A DNA stretch of 17,553 bases from an uncultured Bacilli bacterium. Lineage in GTDB: Bacteria; Bacillota_I; Bacilli_A; RF39; UBA660. The notes below the pieces were generated by a model. The model worked only from the letters and a program-made list of their open reading frames with translations, searched no databases and was not told the origin of the DNA. Positions 1 through 6,261 of this stretch are shown here, one piece after another. A program made the position numbers and the translations under genes. The DNA lies in NCBI GenBank assembly GCA_944358275.1, contig CALVQZ010000016.1, forward strand, positions 1 through 17,553, given 5' to 3'. Each line of letters begins with the position of its first letter. The stretch's first letter is position 1.

Positions 1-125
1 TCAAAGTCAGTAACTCTCTTTTTATATAGCCAATCAAATATCTGTACTGCTTTAAATTTCTTCTCGCCAATATTTAAAAAATATTCTTCAAAATCATCTT
101 TAGTATAAGAATATACACTATGCAT
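1..125 (-). CDS. rlmN: RlmN, 23S rRNA (adenine2503-C2)-methyltransferase, N-terminal fragment
   Basis: This is the 5' end of a gene running off the left edge of the window; 41 codons are visible. RlmN is a radical-SAM enzyme that methylates A2503 of 23S rRNA and A37 of some tRNAs. The visible part contains the family's N-terminal signature: a GEKKFKAVQIFDWLYKKRV-type stretch (about residues 20-38), where family members have a lysine/arginine-rich segment followed by QIFxWLYxKRV. The radical-SAM CxxxCxxC motif lies outside the window. I chose the ATG at 125 because it follows a GTGGTG-type purine-rich segment and a nearby extended -10 promoter. The gene is divergent from the amidoligase gene and shares its short intergenic region. 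The call rests only on the N-terminal domain. Confidence 0.8.
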   Translation of the reverse strand, partial: MHSVYSYTKDDFEEYFLNIGEKKFKAVQIFDWLYKKRVTDF

Positions 126-144
126 AACACGCACCACCACAACA

Positions 145-153
145 ATTATATCA
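145..153 (-). promoter_or_regulatory. Extended -10 promoter of rlmN
   Basis: On the minus strand there is TGATATAAT, a perfect TATAAT with the TG of an extended -10 element, about 20 nt upstream of the rlmN ATG. The -35 region is poor (TATTCA at 17-bp spacing), which is common for extended -10 promoters. Confidence 0.5.
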
Positions 154-180
154 CGTAATAAAGAAAATGAATATTTTTAT

Positions 181-208
181 TTGACAATAATTAAAAAATA
201 AATATAAT
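181..208 (+). promoter_or_regulatory. Sigma-A promoter of the amidoligase gene
   Basis: A consensus TTGACA (181-186) and a consensus TATAAT (203-208) are separated by 16 bp. The ribosome binding site AGGAAGG (214-220) follows at once, so the leader is only about 10-15 nt long. It looks like a strong constitutive promoter. It faces away from rlmN, so this roughly 100-bp gap is a divergent promoter region. Confidence 0.85.
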
Positions 209-225
209 GCTATAGGAAGGTGAAT

Positions 226-1221
226 ATGGAAGTTTTTAATTTTGTTTATAAAGATGATAATGAATTATTTAGTAAGTTTAATAATAGTGATATAGAAAAA
301 CTTATAGAATTACTCAAATTATATCAATTTAGTTATAGAAATAGTTTAAATATTGATAAAGAAGCTACTTTTGGTGTTGAGATTGAATTTGCAAGTAGAA
401 ATCCATCTAGTATTGAAGATGAAATTTTAACATATAATAAAGAAAAATCACTCGATATAGGTACTAGTTACAATGCTTGGTTTTTTAAAAAAGAAGATTC
501 GATAGAAAATGGTTATGAAATATCTTCTCCAATTTTAACTGATACAATAGAAACTTGGAATATGCTTAAAGATGTATGCAATATATTAAAAGATAAAAGT
601 GTTTCTATTACAGAAACATCCTCTTCACATATACATTTTGGAGATAATATTCTAGAAGATAATATAGCGTATTGGAAAAATTTTATTAAGTTATATGTAG
701 CATACGAACATATATTATACAGATTTAGTTATGGAGAATATGAAAAGTATAGAGAAAGTTTAATAAAGTATGCTTATCCTTCTGCTAAAACATTAAATTT
801 ATTTTTAAGAGATTTTGAGGAAGATAAATTAGAAAATATAATTTATTCTTCTAATTTACATTATAAACAAGATGGTTTAAATTTTAGAAGGCCTACAATA
901 AATACATTTGAATTTAGAAGTTTTAATGGTACATTAGACTCATCTATAATACAAAATAATATAAATTTTATAGCACATTTGGTGTCTTATGCAAAAAGTG
1001 ATAATTTTGATTATGAGTTAATAGAAAAAATGAGAAAACAACAAAATTTTTCAAGTGATTCACTAAAATTTTATAATGAAATTAAAATAAATGATGCTTT
1101 AGAACTTGCGGATTTAATATTTGCCAATAATTTAGATAAGATAAATTTCTTAAGACAATATATAAAAGATTATGAACATAATGATAAGTATGTAAAATGT
1201 AAAACATTCACAAAAAAATAA
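226..1221 (+). CDS. Amidoligase-family enzyme (ATP-dependent COOH-NH2 ligase type)
   Basis: This 331-aa soluble protein matches the 'amidoligase enzyme' family (glutamine synthetase / gamma-glutamylcysteine synthetase-like fold), whose members are predicted to form amide bonds between carboxylates and amines. Visible motifs are G50-V-E-I-E54 (first metal/ATP-binding acidic motif), E99-I-S-S-P-I (conserved after a Gly-Tyr), S134-H-I-H137-F-G, and F228-E-F-R231-S-F-N-G-T-L at the end of the core. The last 70 residues look helical and variable. I chose the ATG at 226 because AGGAAGG lies 5 nt upstream; an in-frame GTG at 220 overlaps that ribosome binding site. The gene stands alone, with its own promoter and terminator. 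Usual partners of this family (gamma-glutamyl cyclotransferase or ATP-grasp genes) are absent nearby, so the substrate is unknown. There is no signal peptide or membrane segment. Confidence 0.75.
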   Translation: MEVFNFVYKDDNELFSKFNNSDIEKLIELLKLYQFSYRNSLNIDKEATFGVEIEFASRNPSSIEDEILTYNKEKSLDIGTSYNAWFFKKEDSIENGYEISSPILTDTIETWNMLKDVCNILKDKSVSITETSSSHIHFGDNILEDNIAYWKNFIKLYVAYEHILYRFSYGEYEKYRESLIKYAYPSAKTLNLFLRDFEEDKLENIIYSSNLHYKQDGLNFRRPTINTFEFRSFNGTLDSSIIQNNINFIAHLVSYAKSDNFDYELIEKMRKQQNFSSDSLKFYNEIKINDALELADLIFANNLDKINFLRQYIKDYEHNDKYVKCKTFTKK

Positions 1222-1243
1222 CGCAGAAATATGTGTTATTTTT
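1214..1243 (+). terminator. Intrinsic terminator after the amidoligase gene
   Basis: The hairpin has a 12-bp stem with one G-U pair: left arm 1214-1225, loop GAAATA, right arm 1232-1243. It overlaps the TAA stop and its right arm ends in a T run. It would also be A/T-flanked when read from the other strand. Confidence 0.7.
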
Positions 1244-1361
1244 AACGTTTACATATATTACTAATACTATGCATTTTATTTTATATATAAAAAATATAGG
1301 TATTTATTAAATTACTACCTATATATTATAAATTTTATAATTTTTTCTATATTTCTAAACT

Positions 1362-1397
1362 AAAAAAAAACAAAAAGAATATTATAGTTTGTTTTGC
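1362..1397 (-). terminator. Possible terminator of the RNF operon
   Basis: Downstream of rnfB on the minus strand, GCAAAACAAA can pair with TTTGTTTT around an AT-rich loop of about 13 nt, and a run of nine T follows. The stem is A/T only apart from one C-G pair, so it would be weak. No better hairpin lies between rnfB and the amidoligase terminator. The rest of 1244-1422 holds no gene I can support. Confidence 0.35.
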
Positions 1398-1422
1398 TAT
1401 TTTAAAGAGTATATTTCTCTTA

Positions 1423-1680
1423 CTAATTTTCTTCTAAAATCTTTAATATCTCTTCTTTATTTTTTATAAGTTTACATTTATTCATCACATCTTTATTTTT
1501 AATTAACTCTTCACTCATCCCTCTACAACTTCCAAATCCACATGCTCCACAATTATATCCTGGTAATACTTCTAATATTCTATCTACTTTAGTTTTTCTT
1601 TTAAATAGATAATTATTTAGTACTACTATTGTAGTTGCTAGAATAAATGTAATAATTGTAAAATATATTATACCTATCAT
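1423..1680 (-). CDS. rnfB: Minimal RnfB: membrane anchor plus one 4Fe-4S domain, ferredoxin domains missing
   Basis: This 85-aa protein has one membrane segment (about 3-24), a basic linker, and an RnfB-type 4Fe-4S domain. That domain reads L39-P-G-Y-N-C44-G-A-C47-G-F-G-S-C52, followed by C69, matching the CxxCxxxxC...C pattern of the family. RnfB normally receives electrons from soluble ferredoxin and is about 270-330 aa, with two or more CxxCxxCxxxCP ferredoxin clusters after this domain. Here the stop comes 16 residues after the last Cys, and the downstream DNA shows no Cys-rich continuation in any frame that I could see. I chose the ATG at 1680 because TAGGAG precedes it; an in-frame ATG at 1713 lies inside the upstream micro-ORF and has no ribosome binding site. 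It is the last gene of the operon, in the usual place for rnfB. It could be a true short form or a 3'-truncated gene. Confidence 0.8.
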   Translation of the reverse strand: MIGIIYFTIITFILATTIVVLNNYLFKRKTKVDRILEVLPGYNCGACGFGSCRGMSEELIKNKDVMNKCKLIKNKEEILKILEEN

Positions 1681-1687
1681 ATTGCTC

Positions 1688-1804
1688 CTATTTACAAATG
1701 TTGCAATTGTCACAACATTTGCATCTATTTTTATTTTTATTATTTATTTTGTATAATGATGTTGTACTTATTATAAGTACTAAAAGTAATATATAGCTCA
1801 TCAT
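1688..1804 (-). CDS. 38-aa membrane micropeptide with a CxCCxxCxxC cluster, in the RNF operon
   Basis: I do not recognise this small ORF as a named family. It has an N-terminal hydrophobic helix (about 4-18), a Lys/Asn-rich linker, and a C-terminal cluster C28-K-C30-C31-D-N-C34-N-I-C37-K. The positive charges after the helix predict a cytoplasmic C-terminus (inference). C31-x2-C34-x2-C37 is the tri-Cys spacing of ferredoxin clusters, and C28 or C30 could be a fourth ligand. Its ATG overlaps the TGA of rnfA (ATGA, second ATG at 1801), and its TAG abuts the ribosome binding site of rnfB, so it fills the rnfA-rnfB gap exactly. It could carry an Fe-S centre replacing one lost from RnfB, or be a chance ORF. 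The Cys density and the coupling favour a gene. Confidence 0.6.
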   Translation of the reverse strand: MMSYILLLVLIISTTSLYKINNKNKNRCKCCDNCNICK

Positions 1805-2358
1805 ATTAATCTTTCAAATATTAAAGCCATAATACCTGCTGTTATAAGTGATATTGGTATTCCTTTAAATGACTTTAGTATATCGTTATTTTCAATTTTT
1901 TCTCTTAGTAAAGAGAATATATATATTACTAAAATAAAACCTAAGCAACTACCTAATGAGTTAACTATTGCTGTTATTAAATCATAATCCATTTTTATAT
2001 TAGTAAGAATTATACCAAATACAGCACAGTTAGTAGTTATTAGTGGTAAGTATATTCCTAGTGAATCATATAAGTTTTTAAAGTATTTTTTTATTATTAA
2101 CTCTATTATTTGTACAAAGCATGCGATAACTAGGATAAATGTTATTGTTTGTAAATATGTAGATGATGTAGGTATAAGTATATATTTGTTTATTAAATAT
2201 GTAAGTATTGTAGAAATAAGCACTACAACTGTAACTGATATTCCCATACCTAATGCATTTTTTTCTTTATTAGAAGTTCCTAAAAATGAACATATTCCTA
2301 AGAATTTAGTTAATATTACATTTTCTACTATTAAAGCTGTTAAAAATATTTCAAACAT
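1801..2358 (-). CDS. rnfA: RnfA, membrane subunit of the ferredoxin:NAD+ oxidoreductase
   Basis: This 185-aa integral membrane protein (family length about 190) has roughly six hydrophobic segments. RnfA and RnfE are homologous, face opposite ways in the membrane, and together hold an Fe-S cluster in the bilayer. The expected Cys residues are present: C23 in L20-G-I-C-S-F-L-G and C111 in I102-Y-L-P-L-I-T-T-N-C. The start follows the rnfE stop directly (TAAATG), with GGAGGTGA at 2366-2373 inside the end of rnfE. Its TGA stop overlaps the ATG of the Cys-rich micro-ORF. Charged loops such as R152-E-K-I-E are short, as is usual for the family. No anomalies are seen in the conserved regions. Confidence 0.93.
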   Translation of the reverse strand: MFEIFLTALIVENVILTKFLGICSFLGTSNKEKNALGMGISVTVVVLISTILTYLINKYILIPTSSTYLQTITFILVIACFVQIIELIIKKYFKNLYDSLGIYLPLITTNCAVFGIILTNIKMDYDLITAIVNSLGSCLGFILVIYIFSLLREKIENNDILKSFKGIPISLITAGIMALIFERLI

Positions 2359-2982
2359 TTACTCATCACCTCCATTAAATGCATTTATAACACCTATAAG
2401 TAATCCTAGAAGAATAAATGCTCCTCCGCTACTTAAAAATAGTTTATTAGGTAATACTTCATTATTAAATACATCTATTATAAATCTATATCCTGTTAAT
2501 ATAGATATATCATTCATTATAGTAATCTTTCCACTACCTAATACTTCTCTAAATAGCCCAAATAAAGATATTGCTACTAAATATCCTATTCCTGATTTAA
2601 ATGCATCCTTAATACTAGGTAATACTTTGTTTTTTGAGGCGAAAGAAAGTGCTCTACCTAGAATTATACAATTTACTACAATAAGTGGTAAATATATTCC
2701 AAATGCATCATATAACGGTTTACTATATTTATTTAGAAGTATTTCTATTATTGTTACTAGTGTTGAAATTATTATTATGTATACTGGTATTCTAATTTCT
2801 GTATTTACAAATTTTCTAATTAAAGAAACTATTGTATTTGATAAAACTAATATAATAAGTACTACTATACCCATCGTATATGATTTTTCAAATGTAGTAG
2901 TTACTGCAAGGACTGAACAAAGACCTAAAACTAATACAAATACTGGATTTTCTTTGAATAAAAAGTCATATATTTTCCTCAT
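2359..2982 (-). CDS. rnfE: RnfE, membrane subunit of the ferredoxin:NAD+ oxidoreductase
   Basis: This 207-aa membrane protein opens with the family's F-K-E-N-P-V-F-V-L-V-L-G-L-C22 motif. It contains I97-Y-L-P-L-I-V-V-N-C105 followed by G109-R-A-L-S-F-A-S, a typical RnfE signature. C22 and C105 are the expected partners of the RnfA cysteines. Six membrane segments are expected, and the protein ends in a Gly-rich tail. I chose the ATG at 2982 because GGAGG lies 5 nt upstream; an upstream in-frame ATG at 3018 has no ribosome binding site and lies inside the preceding micro-ORF. The start overlaps the stop of that 29-aa ORF (ATGA), and the stop touches the rnfA ATG, so translation is probably coupled on both sides. 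Confidence 0.93.
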   Translation of the reverse strand: MRKIYDFLFKENPVFVLVLGLCSVLAVTTTFEKSYTMGIVVLIILVLSNTIVSLIRKFVNTEIRIPVYIIIISTLVTIIEILLNKYSKPLYDAFGIYLPLIVVNCIILGRALSFASKNKVLPSIKDAFKSGIGYLVAISLFGLFREVLGSGKITIMNDISILTGYRFIIDVFNNEVLPNKLFLSSGGAFILLGLLIGVINAFNGGDE

Positions 2983-3068
2983 ACGAACCTCCATGCTAAA
3001 TATATTAAAAGAGAACATAAAAATCCTGTTAATGTTAATACAATTATTGATTTAATATTATCCTTCAT
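2979..3068 (-). CDS. 29-aa single-helix membrane micropeptide in the rnfG position
   Basis: This tiny ORF begins M-K-D-N-I-K, continues as one long hydrophobic helix (about 7-25), and ends A-W-R-F-V. It starts 11 nt inside the end of the rnfD-rnfG fusion gene, and its TGA overlaps the ATG of rnfE, so it exactly fills the gap between them. Canonical clostridial RNF operons run rnfC-D-G-E-A-B, so this is the rnfG slot. Its basic start plus single helix resembles the N-terminal anchor of RnfG. It may be a retained RnfG anchor, a new small subunit, or a leader that carries ribosomes onto the internal GGAGG of rnfE. Its own ribosome binding site is weak. No database family is recognised. Confidence 0.5.
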   Translation of the reverse strand: MKDNIKSIIVLTLTGFLCSLLIYLAWRFV

Positions 3069-4500
3069 CTTCTAACTCGCTTTCTATTATCTTTTTTACT
3101 ATATTTTTTAATCCATCTGATGTATAAGTGCTGCCACTTATTGCATCTACATTATCTATATCATCTTGTCTTTCTATTATTTTATTTATGTAATCATTCT
3201 TTTCTATTTCATTCCATTGAGTTTCACCACTACTATCTGTTATAGATATATTTTCTATTTTTCCATCTACTACTTTTACATCTGCTTTTATTATTCCCCA
3301 TGCTTTTGATGTAACACTATAAATTGTTTCATTATCTTTTTTTTCTTTTTTTACTATTTTTACTTTATTATCCAGTGGATTAGATGCATTTTCATTATTT
3401 AAATTTTTTATATTATTACTAATAGTTGTTACCGATAAAATAATGAGTGCTATAAAAAGTATTATTAAAATCCATATCTTTTTTATATTTTCTTTAAAAT
3501 ATAAACCAATCTTATCAAATAAAGGCACTAGCATATTCATAAATAAAATACTAGTCATTACTCCTTCTGGATATGGTGTTAAAAATCTTAACACTATTGT
3601 AAGTATTCCTAAAGATATACCATAGAATGTTTGGCCTATAGGAGTTATTGGACTAGTAACTGGGTCTGTAGCCATAAATACTGCTCCAAATAAAAGCCCT
3701 CCACTTAATATTGAGAATAATGCATACCAAATACCAAGTTCTATATTGTGTCCAATAATAAGTGTCATAATAAATGCAGTTAAAATATACATAACAGGTA
3801 TTCTCCACTTAATTGTTTTAGTAGCAATTAAATATATAAAAGATATAATAATCAGCATTTTTGATGTTTCCCCTAATGTTCCTGGTATCGTTCCAACAAA
3901 GAAATTCAAAAATGTACCAAAACTACCTACTACCTCTTCATATGTACCATAATAATTTAAGTTTGATAAGTTAGAAAGTGGTGTAGCACCTGCTAGAGTA
4001 TCAATTTCATATGCATTTAACGGACTTCCCATTAGTGATGAATATGATACGCTTATAAATAAATAACCTAATAAAGCAGGGTTAAATATATTTTGACCAA
4101 AACCCCCAAAAAGCATTTTTCCTAGTATGTTTGATATAAATGCTCCAAAGATAACTAACCAAATAGGCGTGTTAGGTGGTAGTACTAATGCAAGAAGAAG
4201 GCCTGGTATTATAGTAAAAGAGCGATTTATTTCATAAAAACTATTTTCCCAAGTATCTTTTAAAATAAATTTAAAATATAAAAGTTCAGATATAAATGAT
4301 GTAAGTACTGCTGATATTATCATAAGCATTGGATGTATTGCTTCTATGAAAGTTACTGAACTGTAATAATAATTCAATAAACAATTTTTAAATATTGCAA
4401 AACATACTATAGGCGTTAAGGAAATTAAAAACCTAGTCATTATCTTGCTAGTTGTTTCTTCACTTTTTACATGAGGTCCATTTTCTACTTTAAATTTCAT
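3058..4500 (-). CDS. rnfD: RnfD-RnfG fusion protein (two flavinylation motifs)
   Basis: This protein has 480 aa where RnfD alone has about 320-350. Residues 1-335 are RnfD: hydrophobic segments, G132-G-F-G-Q-N-I-F-N-P-A-L-L-G, the covalent-FMN motif L169-A-G-A-T173-P-L, and A277-T-D-P-V-T-S-P-I-T-P, ending in a typical M323-L-V-P-L-F-D. A further helix (about 341-362) and an FMN-binding domain follow. That domain ends D452-A-I-S-G-S-T458-Y-T460-S, matching the D-x2-[ST]-G-[AS]-[ST]-x-[ST] flavinylation pattern of RnfG/NqrC. Thr173 and Thr460 are the likely FMN carriers, to be loaded by an ApbE transferase not in this window. The start overlaps the rnfC stop by ATGA. No separate rnfG exists in the operon. 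The FMN domain is shorter than in stand-alone RnfG. Confidence 0.9.
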   Translation of the reverse strand: MKFKVENGPHVKSEETTSKIMTRFLISLTPIVCFAIFKNCLLNYYYSSVTFIEAIHPMLMIISAVLTSFISELLYFKFILKDTWENSFYEINRSFTIIPGLLLALVLPPNTPIWLVIFGAFISNILGKMLFGGFGQNIFNPALLGYLFISVSYSSLMGSPLNAYEIDTLAGATPLSNLSNLNYYGTYEEVVGSFGTFLNFFVGTIPGTLGETSKMLIIISFIYLIATKTIKWRIPVMYILTAFIMTLIIGHNIELGIWYALFSILSGGLLFGAVFMATDPVTSPITPIGQTFYGISLGILTIVLRFLTPYPEGVMTSILFMNMLVPLFDKIGLYFKENIKKIWILIILFIALIILSVTTISNNIKNLNNENASNPLDNKVKIVKKEKKDNETIYSVTSKAWGIIKADVKVVDGKIENISITDSSGETQWNEIEKNDYINKIIERQDDIDNVDAISGSTYTSDGLKNIVKKIIESELEDEG

Positions 4501-5753
4501 TTTTTATCCACCTTCTTTTTTGCTATTTTAACAGCATCTCTAAGCCCTATTTTTGAAGGGCATATATAAGAACATGCCCCACACTCAATACATTTTTCTG
4601 GATGTAATTTTTTTAATTTTTCTACATCTTTAATATTATTCAAAATAAATATTGGACATATATTAACAGGACATACATTTAGACATCTTCCACAACTCAT
4701 ACAATCATTTATTTCATCAAAAGTATCAGGTATAATCGTTATAGCACCAAGATTACTTGATACAACCACATTATCACTTGGAAGACTAACACCCATCATT
4801 GGGCCTCCTGCAATAAGTTTTAATTCTTCTTCTTCTTTATATTTACCTAATTTTTTTATAATAGTAGACATATTAGTACCTATTTTTACTAAGACATTAA
4901 CTGGTTCAGTAAACCCTTCCCCTGTAATTGTTATAATCCTTTTAGTAATATTTCTTTGAAACTTAAGTACCTTATATATAGCAAAAATAGTAGATACATT
5001 ATTTACAACAACACCTATTTCACTAGGATATTTATCGTATTCTAAACCTAATACACTCTTTACTACATATCTTCCCCAGCCCATAGGATACATATCTTTT
5101 ACTGGATAAAGCACTATATTTTTATAATTATCAATATATTCTAAAAATGAGTCTTCTATAATTTTATTATTCTTTTCATATGCAATAAAACATTTCTTTA
5201 TTTTATTTATTTTCATTATCGCATTTATACTTTCTAGTATTGCTTCACTCTTTAATTTAACGAGCATTGCATCAGCTGTAATATAAGGTTCACATTCAAC
5301 TGCATTAACTATCAAAATATCTAATTTTTTTTGATATTTTAAATATGTTGGAAAATCACCTCCACCCATACCAGTTACACTACATTTTTTTAATAACTCA
5401 ACAAATTCATCTTTTGTATAAGAAGTTATATCTTTAACAAGTTTTTTCTTTATAACTTTTTCATTTTTATCATTTACAATTACAACACACTCTACTTCTT
5501 TTCCATTCAAATACATACATTTTTTTGTACCTAAAACAGTACCACTTACAGGAGATAGTATAGGAAAATCAATATCTTTCCTAATACCAATTATGCTCCC
5601 TTTTCTCACCTTTCTTCCTTTTTTTACAGTACATTCACACTCTATATTTGCATTTATAAGTGGAACATAAACTCTATTTGGAACACTGAAATCTACTATC
5701 TCATCTTTAAAAGACATACTTTTTTTCTCATCTAATTTAATTCCTCTTAACAT
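4497..5753 (-). CDS. rnfC: RnfC, NADH-binding iron-sulfur subunit of the RNF complex
   Basis: This 418-aa peripheral protein carries the NAD(H)/FMN module and the ferredoxin-like module of RNF. The N-terminus has a barrel-sandwich hybrid segment (around L67-S-P-V-S-G-T-V-L-G). The nucleotide/flavin region shows T127-G-M-G-G-G-D-F-P-T and N150-A-V-E-C-E-P-Y-I-T-A-D. Two 4Fe-4S motifs follow: C351, C354, C357, C361 and C388, C391, C394, C398. The start is the ATG at 5753, since AGGAGG lies 4 nt upstream; an upstream in-frame ATG at 5828 has no ribosome binding site and lies in the promoter region. It is the first gene of the operon and overlaps rnfD-rnfG by ATGA. The FPT loop reads GGGDFPT where GGAGFPT is usual, a mild change. 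Confidence 0.93.
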   Translation of the reverse strand: MLRGIKLDEKKSMSFKDEIVDFSVPNRVYVPLINANIECECTVKKGRKVRKGSIIGIRKDIDFPILSPVSGTVLGTKKCMYLNGKEVECVVIVNDKNEKVIKKKLVKDITSYTKDEFVELLKKCSVTGMGGGDFPTYLKYQKKLDILIVNAVECEPYITADAMLVKLKSEAILESINAIMKINKIKKCFIAYEKNNKIIEDSFLEYIDNYKNIVLYPVKDMYPMGWGRYVVKSVLGLEYDKYPSEIGVVVNNVSTIFAIYKVLKFQRNITKRIITITGEGFTEPVNVLVKIGTNMSTIIKKLGKYKEEEELKLIAGGPMMGVSLPSDNVVVSSNLGAITIIPDTFDEINDCMSCGRCLNVCPVNICPIFILNNIKDVEKLKKLHPEKCIECGACSYICPSKIGLRDAVKIAKKKVDKK

Positions 5754-5780
5754 ACAGCCTCCTATTATATCAATAATATC

Positions 5781-5809
5781 ATAATACCATTTTTTTATAT
5801 AAAAATAAA
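5781..5809 (-). promoter_or_regulatory. Promoter of the RNF operon (extended -10)
   Basis: On the minus strand TGGTATTAT (-10 TATTAT at 5786-5781, with an extended TG) follows a weak TTTATT -35 box (5809-5804) at 17-bp spacing. The predicted start of transcription lies about 20-25 nt upstream of the rnfC ATG. A TATAAT closer to the gene (about 5770-5765) abuts the ribosome binding site and is too near to be used. Confidence 0.55.
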
Positions 5810-5827
5810 GTAAAATCCATTTTTCCA

Positions 5828-5869
5828 CAGGATAAACGCATGAAATTTTAAAATCATGTGTTTATCCTG
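5828..5869. repeat. Long hairpin / inverted repeat upstream of the RNF promoter
   Basis: A 16-bp left arm (5828-5843, beginning CAGGATAAAC) pairs with a right arm (5854-5869, ending GTTTATCCTG) with a single G-U pair and a 10-nt loop. It is the most stable hairpin in the RNF upstream spacer. It sits about 20 bp beyond the -35 box. Neither side has a long T run (five T on the plus-strand side), so it may be an operator or a weak terminator rather than a standard one. Confidence 0.6.
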
Positions 5870-6221
5870 ATTTTTCAGCAATTAAAAAAATTAAAAAATT
5901 ATCCACAATTTATTTGCAATATGTTAGAAATAATATTCTTTAACATTAGATTCAATATATGATAAAATCATATTAAAATAAATATAAAAAGCATAATATA
6001 ACTTTCATTTTAATTTTTTTGAATAAGTTGTATTTCATAATGCAACTTAGACTAAACTTACAGCATTATATAAATATTTTTAGAATAAAATATTTATATA
6101 AACACAATTTAAGTTTGTAAAACTTATAAAAAAGCATATGTGTATTATTAGTTTTTACCATTCTTCATAAAATTTTTTGTTCTTAATAAAAAGTTATACA
6201 AAAAAACTCAGCAAAACAGCA
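5870..6221. other. AT-rich gene-free spacer with palindromes and one DnaA-box-like site
   Basis: No coding region is supported here. The stretch contains a perfect TTATCCACA (5899-5907, identical to the strong DnaA box), a small inverted repeat TAAGTTG...CAACTTA (about 6026-6051), and a perfect 15-bp AT-only inverted repeat listed separately. It separates the SipW-type gene, with its terminator at 6222, from the RNF promoter. Confidence 0.45.
6066..6101. repeat. Perfect 15-bp AT-only inverted repeat
   Basis: The left arm (6066-6080) and right arm (6087-6101) are perfect complements around a 6-nt spacer TAGAAT. The arms contain only A and T, so the structure could form a cruciform in DNA, but its RNA hairpin would be only moderately stable. 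Confidence 0.7.
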
Positions 6222-6246
6222 AAAACCACTTTTTATTAGTGGTTTT
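6222..6246 (-). terminator. Intrinsic terminator of the SipW-type secreted protein gene
   Basis: On the minus strand AAAACCACT pairs with AGTGGTTTT around a 7-nt loop, and the stem runs into T residues. It begins about 16 nt after the stop codon of the 6262-6873 gene. Confidence 0.75.
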
Positions 6247-6261
6247 GTATATAAATAACAA

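Noticed and set aside
1681..1713. Longer start for rnfB (ATG at 1713)
   Set aside because: It lies within the Cys-rich micro-ORF and lacks a ribosome binding site, while the ATG at 1680 has TAGGAG upstream.
2186..3055. Long plus-strand open frame (289 codons) across rnfE and rnfA
   Set aside because: It is antisense to two clear membrane genes, has Ile/Ser/Thr-rich low-complexity translation and no ribosome binding site; it is a by-product of AT-rich codon use.
3443..3952. Two short plus-strand open frames antisense to rnfD-rnfG
   Set aside because: No ribosome binding sites, and the translations mirror hydrophobic codons of the real gene.
5870..6221. Replication origin (oriC)
   Set aside because: There is one perfect DnaA box and high AT content, but no dnaA/dnaN/rnpA genes and no cluster of boxes; not enough to claim an origin.
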